Positions 22,653 to 33,935 of a stretch of DNA of 64,000 nucleotides are shown piece after piece. Position numbers and translations under genes: made by a program. The stretch's first letter is position 1; each line of letters opens with the position of its first letter. The DNA lies in contig CAJNDS010002195.1 in NCBI GenBank assembly GCA_905221605.1, positions 186,001 through 250,000 on the forward strand. The letters run 5' to 3'. This DNA comes from Symbiodinium natans. Taxonomy: Eukaryota > Sar > Dinophyceae > Suessiales > Symbiodiniaceae. The notes under the pieces were generated by a model. It had not been told where the DNA came from. It was given only the letters and a program-made list of their open reading frames with translations, and did no database searches.

Positions 22653-24868
22653 TATTGCTTGGGGTCCAGCGACTTGGGCGCTGAGGAATCACCATGCTCA
22701 CGCGGATGCGCTGGGCCGGGCCGAGGCGGGTCGCGTAGCGTTAAAATTAGAGCGCTGATGTGTAAACATTCCGTCCATGGCTGCGGCGTCTGCATGCGCC
22801 CTCTGGCCGAAGACTCTGAACACCTCCTGGCAAGAGTTGCTGCAGATGGCCAGTGTGTGAGAGGTAGCCCTTTCAGACGTCTGACCGTCTGACCGGGTAT
22901 CTTGCATGCACTATCCTCCAGATCTCTACCTCGGGCTATCTCAGGACAGTAAGCAAAAGGGCTCCTCGCCGGCGCCAGTGCCAGCCCTGGTCTCAACAGC
23001 TGTGAGTTTGCCAATGTTTGCCAGACACGTGCGCACAAACACGCAGGCAAAGCAACAGAAAATTCAACTGAAGGACAACGCTCTTGGCATTGTGTTTGTG
23101 GTGCGCGCTCGTCGTTCACCCACGTCTGCGTGCTGTTCTTGAGCCTCTGCCGCCCCAGAGCTTCCAGGCCGACATCCTCCGAAGAGTGGATTCGACACAT
23201 GCAAAACACCAGTAAATACGGCAGCCACGCGCCACATCAGACACGACAGACGTCCGTAAGTCCAAGCTCAGATGGGCACTATCCGCCGGCTAGGTGATGC
23301 AGTCGATGTACCACACAGAGAAGTTTGTGAAGGGCTCTTGCAAGCTAGTCTGAGCTAATCTGTGGTATCTTCCCAAGCATGGCAGGGCCTGGGGCATGAT
23401 TGCGAAGAACAGCAAAGCCTCAGCAAATGACAACTCGATGCACAAGATGGCCGACCCGGCAGTCGACTGAACAGTGGGCGCCTTGTGCGACAGCCAGAAG
23501 ACGCGCAGTTATCGAAGCCCAGAACGCATCTCTCCAACAGGGTACATGCATCTTCCAGCAAGTGGCACAACGCTTTGCCGTCTTCTTCTTTGCTTTATCT
23601 GCTTGCGCTTGCCCTGTACCCAGGTCGCCATCTGCAAAACACGCACAGGAGCGAGCACCCTTGCGTCACTAGTGAAAAGCTCAGAAGCGGATGATTTGAC
23701 TAGAGAGCCCTGCCGTTGCCAACGAGAGCTCGTGGACAATACAAGGGGCCAGGATTTGTGACGCTCCGATGTGCAGCTCTGTTCTACTGATCTACTGTAA
23801 GGGGCAGAAGATTTGTAAGCGCGGCACTTCCTTGACCACGGCCTCAGAACTCACAGGGAAGGCGGGACACCGGGTTAGTTGAAATGGGGTTTGAAGGCCG
23901 GATGCAAGGATGACAACTAAGAAACGTATAAGGCTTAGCCTCACGGACCTGGGAGCCCCGCATCTACAGCATACGCTGTTGCGGAGGCAGCGCTCGATGC
24001 CGAAGCGGCCAGACTCGCCTTGCAGTGCAGCGGCACTCTTCTCATCTCCTTGCTTTGGAGTGAAGGGGTCAATGTGCTGGCATGCGAAAGCCCGAACCTG
24101 CACCTTGTTTGACGAAACTCCGACGCTCTGGATGGGGTTTGCCCGCTTTTGCTAGCAACAACATGCCAGACATGGGAGAGCAAGAGCTTTTTGTGAAGCA
24201 AAACTGGCTTTCGCATTTGGAAATGTGTTGTCAGTGTCTCCCGCAACTCCCAGGCCCGAAAAGCTGGGGCAAGTCCAGAAATCTCTGGACAAGGACCGAG
24301 GACTGTGATCGGGCGCACGGCTCCCTTTGCAAAGGACATCTTATGCCAGCGTTTTGCCCGAGCAAAGGCCAAAGCCACGTGAGACAGGAAGGCCTGCTAG
24401 CAGAAGAAATGCACGCCGGTCCAAACCAGAACTCGTGAGACTTATGACAGCGTGAAACGCAGGTCAGAAAATCAAGCTGCAAGGAGCGCTGGGCTAGCCA
24501 TCTGTTCAGCTTCCATCGGCCCGGCGCAGGATCCGCTTTCAGGCACGGCCTGCGTGGCTCGATTACGATGTCTCGAAGATGCGTCTCCAGCATCATTGGG
24601 TCTATAGTCAATATCGACGAGGCAGGGCTTGAGATAGTAGCCAAGATGCATTACCTTTACCAATCTCATCACGCCTATAGAGATCCCAGCCGGCATTTGC
24701 GTTGTAATTCCAGGCTCGTGCTACTTTGGTGACAGGAACCGTCGCAGAATGCAAGGTCCGAAGTCCTGGACCTCGCTTGTCGCAACCTCTGCCGGTTTTC
24801 GCTTCTGCCCACGTGGCGTCCCTGCCTCAGAAAGGGCTCATCATTTGCTACTGTCTGATTGCTGCGCT

Positions 24869-25389
24869 TTACCCGCAGCCTCTCACGTTGAGTGACAAGT
24901 GCCGCAGCCTGGCATCAAACGAGATCAAGACCGGCCAGGGAGCTTCTGCAGGAGGCTGCTGCTTGAAGGCCACCGTGGCGGGCAAAGCTTCATCTAGTAC
25001 TCCTTCCATGTGCCAGTGGTATCGACAACTCGAGCCCCCTTTTGGGGTCTGGCATGATTGTGGGCTGAGTAACGAGGCCTGCTACTGTTGTCCGTGGCGT
25101 GTCCTGGATTTGCTTCGTCCACTGCCTTCATGGCCGCCTCCAGAACATAGGCCGGACCCATCCTCACTTGCTTGAGGTAGCACACTGGCGTAGTAGCACA
25201 ATCACCTTCAACTTCAACATGCCTTCACACTGTAACTGGCCTTGCAATACGCTGTGTGGATCTGTCTAGAGTCTAGTTAACCATGTTCTGACGCTGACCT
25301 GAACGGCTTGCGAGAAGATCATCGTTTTCGGCAAGTCGCTCAGCCACATCCTTGCGTCGCATGGTTTTGTCCGCGGTGGCCCGGTAGGC
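24869..25389 (-). CDS. Unrecognised multi-exon gene, 3' part
   Basis: Three minus-strand exons are supported. 25312-25389 is exactly 26 codons between CACAG|GCC and CTC|GCAAG, and contains DKTMRRKDVAERLAENDDLL. 25104-25184 has 26 codons, contains RMGPAYVLEAAMKAVDEA and ends at a GA donor (CCAG|GACACG). 24869-25038 follows AAAAG, joins in matching phase 1 and runs to a TAA, with RYHWHMEGVLDEALP and WPVLISFDARLRHLSL. The first and second exons do not share phase, so a small exon between them is missing. The first exon recalls the N-terminal helix pattern of dinoflagellate HU-like histone-like proteins, but the later exons do not fit, so I assign no function. The gene lies about 250 bases beyond the stop at 25643, in the same orientation. 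Confidence 0.5.
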
Positions 25390-25642
25390 CTGTGCAGGGC
25401 GGGGTGTATGGTGAGTCGCTGGCACATCTGAGCTGTCCTTGTTGCTTGTGTCTTATCATTACATCTCCTGCACAGACCTACGCTGTGATTTCACCTCAAA
25501 TGTCGGAATGCCTGCAGATCTGCCATGAGTAGTGAAAGAGCCTGAGGCTACGCCGGCTACGTGGCTACAAATGCCGACTACCGTGCATCTTGTGAAGTCT
25601 TGAAAGCATTTCCCGGTGCTGAATCCCGATTAGGAAGTTGTT

Positions 25643-25737
25643 CTACAATTCCGTTCCGCTGTCCCGAAGATCCTCTTGCACCTCGCTCCAGGCTCGCCGG
25701 GTCTTTTCGGGGTAGTCGAGGTGGGGGTGTAGAATAG
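25643..25737 (-). CDS. Terminal exon, possibly the end of the dihydrouridine synthase gene
   Basis: After TTCTAAG the minus strand opens in one frame for 30 codons to a TAG at 25643-25645. It reads HPHLDYPEKTRRAW then SEVQEDLRDSGTEL. The codons look used (many G/C third positions). A charged helical tail with a K..RRAW motif is what the C-terminal RNA-binding helix region of Dus proteins ends with, so this may be the last exon of the upstream dus gene. At least one linking exon between 25737 and 26436 is not identified, so it could belong to a separate gene. Confidence 0.5.
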
Positions 25738-26435
25738 CTTAGAAAAAGCCTCGCAAACGTCTACAGGAATTAACTCCGAAGTCATTGCTTGACACAGGAC
25801 TCTCATAGGAAAGGGTCCTTGCTTCGGATGGCCGAACACCTCACTTCTGGCTATGTCTATTGCAGCCTACTAAAGGCGTTAAAAGGCCATCTGCTGCGTG
25901 GACCATAGTCACATAGAGATGTAGACGAGAGAGTTTCGGGAGCTGCGGACGCGTCAAAACACAGCAATGAACCTCCAAAATTCCACCCACGTTACGCGAG
26001 CCTTTCCTGCACAAGCACCTGCACAAACCTACGCTCGGGGAAAGGGCTACGCCAGCATCTTCAGGAAACTGCGCAGACATCGGCCTATAGCCTGTCAATG
26101 ACATTTGCCACGATATCTATCCTTTACAGCACATGCCTATCGTGTCTTGAGTGGAAGTAACGTGGACTGTATAACGGCCCCTTCGCCTTGTTTCCTCGGA
26201 TCCCGGTGAGGATGCCCAGAGTCGGCTTCAAAGCGAGGTGGATCGAACCCACGGACGTGCCATCCGTGTGTGCGTCCTCCAAATACCTCAGAGATCGCTT
26301 GAGGCCTCATGCCTCTTTGATGTGTATGTAAAGCATGTGATGTGCAGTATACATCCAGCTTGTCTCGGCGAATGGATCTCAGGCCCCATCATGATCCGGA
26401 ACCCTCGTGCAGGCAGATTGATGTTGCCAAGTTGC

Positions 26436-29400
26436 GTCTTGTATCCCTCCAGCAGCTCACGACGCGTCATTGGCTTCCGCTTCTCTTCTCCATAGAGACC
26501 TTGGGCACATGGTTCTAAGGTAACATGCCAGAGCCCGCCACAGGCCTCCGGCTTTCTGCACTAGGAGAAGACTTGGGACGGCCCCAGGACTAGCACATGC
26601 GGTTGCAGAGCACAACATGGGAAGCATGCATGGCAATGCGTGTAGAGTGTGGAAGTACCGTTCGCCTTCAGTCCTCCCATCCGCACCGTGGCTGTGTGCT
26701 TGCTTCGGTGTCGACATCGTGACACATAATCATACCAGACTAGCTTCCCTGAACGTTGCAAGAACCGTCTCGAGAACTCCAATGGATCTGGCTTTTGCGA
26801 TAGGATTCGGAAGCAATCCACATGTGCCACCCAAACTCCGCCGAGGAGCTGTGGTCCACATCCCAAAGCATGCCTGGGCAACTTCAGATCACGTTCAACA
26901 ACAACACAAGAGATTGCAAGATTGCAAGAGTTGCAAGCTCCATGCACTCTCCATGAAAATTTGCACTCGACTGTACTTCTGGCCAGCAAGGTTTTGGCAT
27001 CTGCTAAGGCGAAGGCAAAAGCCAACCTTCCTGCACCCAATCAAGAACTTGTTGCCCGCCCGGAAAAGGTCTTGCGACGATCCTGCTTCTGCCCTCGGAA
27101 CCCCGTCGAAAATCCTCGAAAATCGGAGCTGAGAAGCAGGGAGAGTTCATGGCCCCACGGCCGATCATCACACCCTCGAAGTTCGGGGGCACAGCAGGGC
27201 ATGGCTCCGTGGATCCGCAAAAGACGTCCTGACGCCAATGAACTGGTCGAGTGAAGAGGGGGAAGGCAGAGGCACCGCGTGTTCAACGTTGACCATTGCT
27301 TGGAGTCCGTGGCAGCTTCGCAACCATCAGCGTTCTTTGGTAAAGCCCCAACAGTGACAACAGTCCACAAGAAGAAAGATGTTGAATCGCAGACACTAAA
27401 TCACAAAAACACAAACTCAGATCCATCCGAGAGGCCGAGCCGGGCCACCCCCAAGCGGAGGAATAGAGATCTTCGGTCTCCTGAGCTACTTCTGCCGGCA
27501 GTAAGCACTGGCTGTTCTTGCCGAACTCTCGGCTGGGGCGACTACCAAACAACGCCCATTTTGGAAACATGTTGTGCAACAACTAGCAGGCCAATCTCTG
27601 TGCCAGCGGTTAATAAAGTACCACTGCTAGCACCTTTAACAAGCTCTTATTTACCTCCACCAAGAAGAGCGCTTGAAAACAAGAGTAGAATTTCAACTGC
27701 AAGCTGCCTTGCAGCGCTTTTTGATCTTGACAAGCTGAGCAAAGCTGAGCAATGCCAAGGCCAAGGCCAAGGCTCACACTCAAAACAAGCTCTCAGCAAG
27801 CAGGTGCCACATGAGGTGGACTTTGCTGAAAAAAACGATGCCCCTTTTGCGTTCAACAGCACAGGCTAAGGCCCAGAAACCATTGCTCTCAGGTCTGGGT
27901 ACTAGGTTGGGCTGTCTGACTGAGCGGTATAAAATATTCTTCACACTCGAGTTGCCAGTGTAGGCATTTGCTGTCATGGAGATCTCAGTGGCGTTGGAGT
28001 CCGCTATTCTAGCCCAGACTGTTGCCATGGACATGGGCCAGATGTCTTGTTTGCCCTCCGCTGGGCTGCTGGGCTGGCTCTGCTCCGTCGCAGGGCGGGG
28101 CTGATGTGACGTGTAGTGATGTGTGCGAATACAGAGGCTGTCGGGTCCACAGGGACATGAGCTCAGGAGGTCCACTGCCATGCCTCGAAATCTGCAAGAC
28201 CCCTCACTTCAGACGGCTAGCATTGCTACAACCCAAAAAGCAACTGCGGGAGGCCCAGTGTCGCCGTCCAGGCGCCGATGCGGGAAGCCAAGCAAGGCCT
28301 TGGCTGTCCACGTAGCTTCGGTGTTGCTTGACCTCACAAAGTTTGCATGGGTTGCCCTCCGCTTGTCCTGACCATAGGCAGCTGAACTACAGGAAAGCGA
28401 CCCTAGCCATGCCGACATCTGTGATCCCGCCGTTGATGCTGAACTTCAGATCTGGAAACCTCACCCAACTCAGACTGCACGATAACAATGGGGTGCAAAG
28501 CAAAGTGTGCATCTTGGGTTCTTGATTTGATGGAGGAGCGACGTGGTTATGCATACGATGTGCCAAGAAGACTAGACTAGACTCGGCGACGTACCAAGCT
28601 CAGAAAACTGCTTCAAGGCTGCCAAAGGGCTGATGGCAAAGATCCAGGATCCGTGGATAGTGCAGCGGTGGAACGGTTCGGTTCTGGGCAGGCGACAATC
28701 CAGTCAGCCAGGCCTCACACGGAAAGACACGTTGCACTTTCCTCAGCGGCCTTGTCTCCTCGTGCCACATCCAACATTCCTTTGAGCACTTCCGCGCCTT
28801 GCGGGCATGGATGATGAAGTGCTTGCACCCTCCCTGAGCAACAGTTCTCACGAAGTCGCGCGTGAAGTCGGGTGAGTCGAACTCATCAGCCCCCAAACCT
28901 GAGACTTCATCGCAACAGCACGGAGATGCCACGCATACCAGCCACTGCCAGTCAAGCAAGGCCCCGGGATAAATTAACAGTCATGCTACGTACGCACTTC
29001 CTGCTTCTAGTGTAGCTCTCAAGATGTCTGGTGACTGCCAAAGTTAGCTCGCAAATTTCGCCACCAGCTAGCCCCCTTCTTTTGATCAGGTGCCTACACA
29101 CGGAGAAGCAGCAGCAAGCTTGGGGCCCATGCTGGGGACGTTCATTGGCACGTATATGGCGAAGTTAGTGCGCCGTTTTTTTTTGCACGCCCTCTGCAGT
29201 TCTGCCTCCACATTAACGTTGGAGTTTGACCCAATTCCATGTAGAGGAGTGGACCTCTTAATAAGCGAAGTCCATGAAGTCCCCTCTTCTCTTGATTTGG
29301 TCGCTGAAGCACCGAGGCATCCCTCGTCCCGGAACCCACCTTTGCCCGGCAGATCTCAAACCTTCCCACGTTTTGCTGTCCACATCAGGCTATCCTCCGT

Positions 29401-31650
29401 CCTATGCTCCGTGCGATGCTAGCTGCCGTCTCCATAATTAGCTTGCTGTACGACCACGAGAGCTCAAGCGATGAAAGGTATAGACTTCTCGCAACACCTG
29501 TAAACCCTGTAAACGATTAATCCAAGCAAACACGCTCCAAAGCCGAGCTCCTGTTAACGCAAATGCGAGTTTCCCAAAATTAGGTGCATCTGGAGTGGTA
29601 TGTATGTACACACAAACACAAAGAGATGTGACATGAAATGCGGTGCAATACAATGCACGGTATGTTGCCCATTGTCACTATGGTTGTGCCGGGTGACGGC
29701 ACTTCACTGTCACCGGAATCTGCACTGCTCGACTCATCGCATGGATGGCCTTGAAACCCGCTCATGAAACCGCAAGGGAACAAGGATGAACAAGGCGATT
29801 GTCACAGCATCTGCTGTCAGAACCTGCTGTGCTGCAGTTGCTGTACTCGAAAAGCTCGTCGATCAGTCGGGGCCAAGGTGCATCCCGTACTAAGTCCTTC
29901 TTCTTCATCAAGGAGCAGCCGAACTCGCCTGTCTTGTCATTGGGGAACATGCAGGTTGTCATGCGTCTCGAGACCCAGCGACTTGAAGCGAACAGAAAAT
30001 GTTGAATGCAGGATACGTATCTCCATCCCACCCCCAGTTGTGCCAAACTTTCGCTCACGATGTGTGGCAATTTATCAGTACCCCCAGCTGTGCGAATTTT
30101 TGCAGGCCAAGCGAACTCTCGGCGAGGCTTTCGAATCTTCTTGCTGGTCAACCCTACTGGGAATGTGCCCCTTCTGAGCTGCGCTGAACACAAGCGCAGC
30201 CAACCTGAAAATGACCTGCACCCTGCCCCCCCCCCCCCCCCCCCTCCCCTTCGCGACTCCACACTAAGCATGGATACTGACTTGTTTGAGCATGGGTGGG
30301 CATACCTCACACAGCATCATCTTAGCTTTGACACCGCACACGATACCAGTATGAGATTTGCATGACTGGACTAGAATGAGGCACGGTGTCCGCATCATCA
30401 TGTCCGCCACGGCCCTGCATCTGCTCGCGACGACTGTCGACTGCTCAATGGCGATAATGACGAGTAGGGAGAAAGCAAACAAGTGGGGAGAGTGAGAGAG
30501 CAAGAATGAGAGAGAGAGTGAGAAGGACAGGCTTGCGGAGAAAGGTCGCGTAGGAGCACTCCTGATCATGTTTACATACAGTAACTCGCTGGTCAAGTAA
30601 GGTTGTCAGATGGGCAATCGAACCTAATCGAACCAGATAAGCTGCGAAAAGCGATGGCCTGGCCTTTGCCAGCTACACGGCTGGAAGGGCACCCACAGTT
30701 GAGGTTGACCTCATCGTAGCCATACCTGGGAGAACTGTCTGACGATGGCATCCCGATAGCATGATAGCACTACGCCCGGCCAGGCTTTGCAAAAAAGTAT
30801 TTTGATATCAGGCTTAGCACGTAAGTATGATTGGGAACCTTGGGAAACGACAAAGCAACCATGCAGAAACCGGCACGTTACTCCACCTTTTCGACAACGA
30901 GAAGCCTCTGCACGATTTCTGCTGCTTGAGTAAGTTTTCTTGGATCGCTGCCTCCTGCACCCAAGATGGCTTCTCAATACCCTTTCTTTGCATGAATTAC
31001 TACAGTCACCTGTGAGCTGATTCCTGAACCTTCAGCCTCAGAGCTGGTTCAACTCACTCACAGTCCTAGCTGGCAGACGATGGGATGCTCAGCCTCGCAA
31101 CGGACCAGCAGAGGATCCGTGATTTGGATCAGGCTTTGAGGTATTGGCACCATGGATTGAGACCACTTCTGAAGCTGAAAGCTGCAGGCCGAGTTTGCAG
31201 CTTCTAGCGACATTCCAATGGAAAGCAGCTTACTGCAGCATCATGTTTTATGCATGATTGCAGCCTGCCATGGAACGCATGGAATCGAGATGGAATCGGA
31301 GCAGCGGCCTCGTGATATCTCAAGAAGCGATCGCATTTCTCCGGCTCCGTGTTGTGCAGAATGGTATCATCCACCACCATCTCAGTCCAGAGTTGGGCCT
31401 GTGCTTGTGCTACTTGTGGTTTGGTCAGGGGTTTTGCTTCCGGATGGGTTGCTGGCACCTAGGGACCTAGTGAGTGAAAGCGTCAAATTTCCCATTGTAA
31501 AGGGTGGAGTGGAGATTGCGCGAGGGGTGCAAATCCCTCAACACTGAGAGCTCCGTCCAGTTCCGAGGAACCCTTCGGGATAAAAGGCGCATGAAGTAGC
31601 GGAAGTCCCGGTAGGTAACCTCCATCATCGGTGCAATTTGAAGCAGGTGC
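26436..31650 (-). CDS. tRNA-dihydrouridine synthase, DusA type (multi-exon)
   Basis: An FMN/NADPH enzyme family that reduces uridine to dihydrouridine in tRNA. Exons on minus: 31572-31650 (IAPMMEVTYRDFRYFMRLL), 31309-31398 (LWTEMVVDDTILH), 31066-31093 (AEHPIVCQLG), 30906-30954 (GGSDPRKLTQAAEIVQ), 30664-30725 (YDEVNLNCGCPSSRVAGKG), 29882-29928 (EFGCSLMKKKDLVRD), 29698-29749 (AMSRAVQIPVTVKC), 28798-28898 (RLGADEFDSP to HFIIHARK), 28623-28713 (AWLTGLSPAQNRTVPPL), 28402-28451 (LKFSINGGITD), about 28266-28298, 27130-27174 (GVMIGRGAMN), 26436-26499 (LYGEEKRKPMTRRELLEGY). The first ten join in perfect phase and follow DusA order. The catalytic Cys (NCGCPS), the Lys of VTVKC and the His of HARK are present. 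TDRH is changed to TYRD. The start exon upstream of 31650 and a linker before 26499 were not found. Confidence 0.93.
30226..30244. repeat. Poly-C tract, 19 C
   Basis: A homopolymer inside the intron between dihydrouridine synthase exons 29882-29928 and 30664-30725. On the transcribed strand it is poly-G. A GA-rich imperfect run follows at about 30484-30525. Confidence 0.9.
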
Positions 31651-31752
31651 CTGAACAGGGCTGCCGTGCAGGCTAGCAGGTACCAGTATCTTGGCTAGGG
31701 CAAGCCGAAACAGTGACAAACTCGGCTGAGCCCTGTTGCGAGACTGTGGCTG

Positions 31753-31779
31753 TGCATCCTGGTACAAGACCAGGATGCA
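31753..31779. repeat. Perfect hairpin, 11-bp stem, 5-nt loop
   Basis: TGCATCCTGGT at 31753-31763 pairs exactly with ACCAGGATGCA at 31769-31779 around ACAAG. It lies about 100 bases upstream (minus orientation) of the first recognised dihydrouridine synthase exon, so it is in the missing 5' part of that gene or its first intron. No function is evident. Confidence 0.8.
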
Positions 31780-32832
31780 TCACCATGAAGATGTGCGGGA
31801 CATGCAAAGAAACGTGACCGCTCGGTAGCCGCTATCGCAATGAGTCCACACAAGCCGCAGCCCCCCAACCCTTGCAGAATCAACAATAGTCATCCCCCGC
31901 CTGCCCTCGAACCTGCACTCCGCCTCTGCCATCTTCGCTGTCGGATGGTGGGACGGCGCGGCTTACAAGTTCCTTCTTATGCCTCTCAAGCTGCACCTGG
32001 TCAGCTAGCTTTCTTGTACATGCACCTACTCAAGCTACCACACTCGTGCCTTGCAGGCTGATGCTGGCTGTAGCATGGTTCTCAGATGCTTCACGGCACG
32101 AGTACTCTTGAAGAACCTTCCGTCTCTGATGCATGATTTACAAGCACGTAGGAGCATTCCTCTAACAACGTCTGCGGCGAACTTCTGAGCAGCGTTTGGA
32201 CTCATGGTTGCAGGCAGTCGCAGACGTACAAGCTTGTAATTAGCCTGCTTCAACGCCCGAAGTAGACGGCCGATTGGATGCGATTGGGGCCATCAAGGGT
32301 CATGGAAGCACAGGCAGCTTTGATCGACCCTGGCAACGGGACTGATCCGCACGCCCAAAGGTTTCAAGGAATCTTATTTCATTCTTCCTTGGTTGTACTT
32401 GAGCACGCCGTCACTCATCAGAACCCTGAGGGCACTTTCTGTCCTATCCATACGCCCTCGAATCTGAGAAACTCCGAAACTCCAGCAGACTCCTGCGGCC
32501 TCCTCATTCCAGAGGCTCCAAGCTGAGTCATTCTGAGTGTAGGACCAGTTGGAGCAGGTCCAAGGCGAGTCCGGCGGGCGCACCTACTACCATCACGCAT
32601 CTCACACTCCAAACCTGAATCACTAAACTCTGCTGCATCCCCTGTATCTGCCACTCCTACGAAGCGGTTGCACGCGGAGCAACAGGCTTGGCAAACCTTT
32701 TCATCTGGCTAGACATCTCTGCTCCTACCAGCTCATCGTACTATTGAGCATAACAACAAAACAGTCCGGCAGGTGCACCCCCCAGAGATGGGCAATAGGA
32801 AGATGGATCTGGCGTTTTGTCGTTTAAGCTAG

Positions 32833-32894
32833 ACATGCTCTTCCCAGAGTTCGTTGGCACTTTTTCGTTCGAGTTCTTCAACGGATGCATGGCG
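32833..32894 (+). CDS. Single exon resembling the first helix of an aquaporin (MIP family)
   Basis: Between GCTAG|AC and GCG|GCACTG the plus strand encodes MLFPEFVGTFSFEFFNGCMA. The EF.GTF..FF.GC pattern is typical of transmembrane helix 1 in major intrinsic proteins, and both edges fit dinoflagellate splice sites (AG acceptor, GC donor). I did not find the NPA-containing exons downstream, so this may be a remnant, a gene whose other exons I missed, or coincidence. Confidence 0.3.
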
Positions 32895-33119
32895 GCACTG
32901 TGCTCGGGGTTCTGTCTGACTCCAACTCCAAAAGCCGGAGGGCCTGCAGCCTGCGAGGCACAAGCATCTGGAGAGACCTTGGTGATGGCGCGTGTCTTGC
33001 TAGACTTGTCGCGTGCAACGGACGGGTATCGTGCATGCAAAACGGGGTTCCGCAAAAGTCGTAGCTTCTTGATCCTGCATTGCGAGGAAGTTGTGGTATC
33101 TGGAACGAGTTCAGGTCGG

Positions 33120-33700
33120 TGCACATCGTAAGTACGTACATATGTATGCAATATATATGAATATGTACATATATATATATATATCTTAACCCCCCCAGGA
33201 CCAACCTCACACATAAACAAAGAGCAGTCAAAGGCATTTCCAAACCCCGAATATCAAGAAATGATATTTGCTCACAGTATTCTCACGCCCCCGGGCTTAC
33301 ATATAAAATGTTTTTACATATCACTCTATGCCCTCGAATACTTCTTCGTCTTATGGTTTGAGGATTAACATCCTTTCGACTCGATAATCTGCACATCCTT
33401 TCTTGTCGTTTATCTGTATTTGAGATCCTAATTCGTCAGTATACTGATTCGTCACAGCTCACACATCAAAAATCTTAAACTCTGAGGCTTCCCAACAAGT
33501 ATATCGAGTCCGGTCCGGCAGTATTAAATCTCATAGGATATTGCAAGTAACACGCCTTATTCCTTCGTCATTACTACCTGTCAGAGTTGCATCTCCCTAG
33601 GAGGGACGGAGAAACATACAAACATGACAATTTTTTCGATCGGGGTTGGTCTTCGGGAGGGGGTGTTAGCTCTATATATATATATACATTGAGCCTGCTC
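33120..33700. other. AT-rich island with (AT)n microsatellites
   Basis: Composition shifts clearly to AT-rich compared with the flanks. Imperfect (AT)n runs lie at about 33136-33185 and 33671-33688. No coding frame is convincing. It sits between the minus-strand gene block (ending 5' near 31.7 kb) and the plus-strand gene starting by 33936, so it lies in a divergent strand-switch interval where promoters would be expected. No defined promoter motif is visible. Confidence 0.6.
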
Positions 33701-33935
33701 ATTGAGCCTGCTCTGACAGGCGTGCGCGGGGTGCACATGACAGCGAGCTGCATTCTACTTCAACTCTCCATCCAAGCACGAGTTGGAAAGTTGGACACTC
33801 TTGTCCAGTTTCATCATTTCTGCACTGGAATTTGTGCAGGCGAGATAAACCAGCATCTTTCCTGCAACGAGGATTTTGAGCAGTGCTGAGGAGCCAACTA
33901 TGAAAACCTGACCGCCTCGACTGTCCACTCTCAAG

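Noticed and set aside
26217-26275. A GTTCGATCC-like T-loop on minus suggesting a tRNA
   Set aside because: The T-stem does not pair properly and no matching acceptor, D or anticodon arms could be drawn.
29882-29957. Reading TTCMFPNDKTGEFG as a Dus active site that had lost its catalytic Cys
   Set aside because: The true NCGCPS exon is at 30664-30725. The stretch upstream of GACAG|GCGAG is intron, and the exon starts at EFGCSL.
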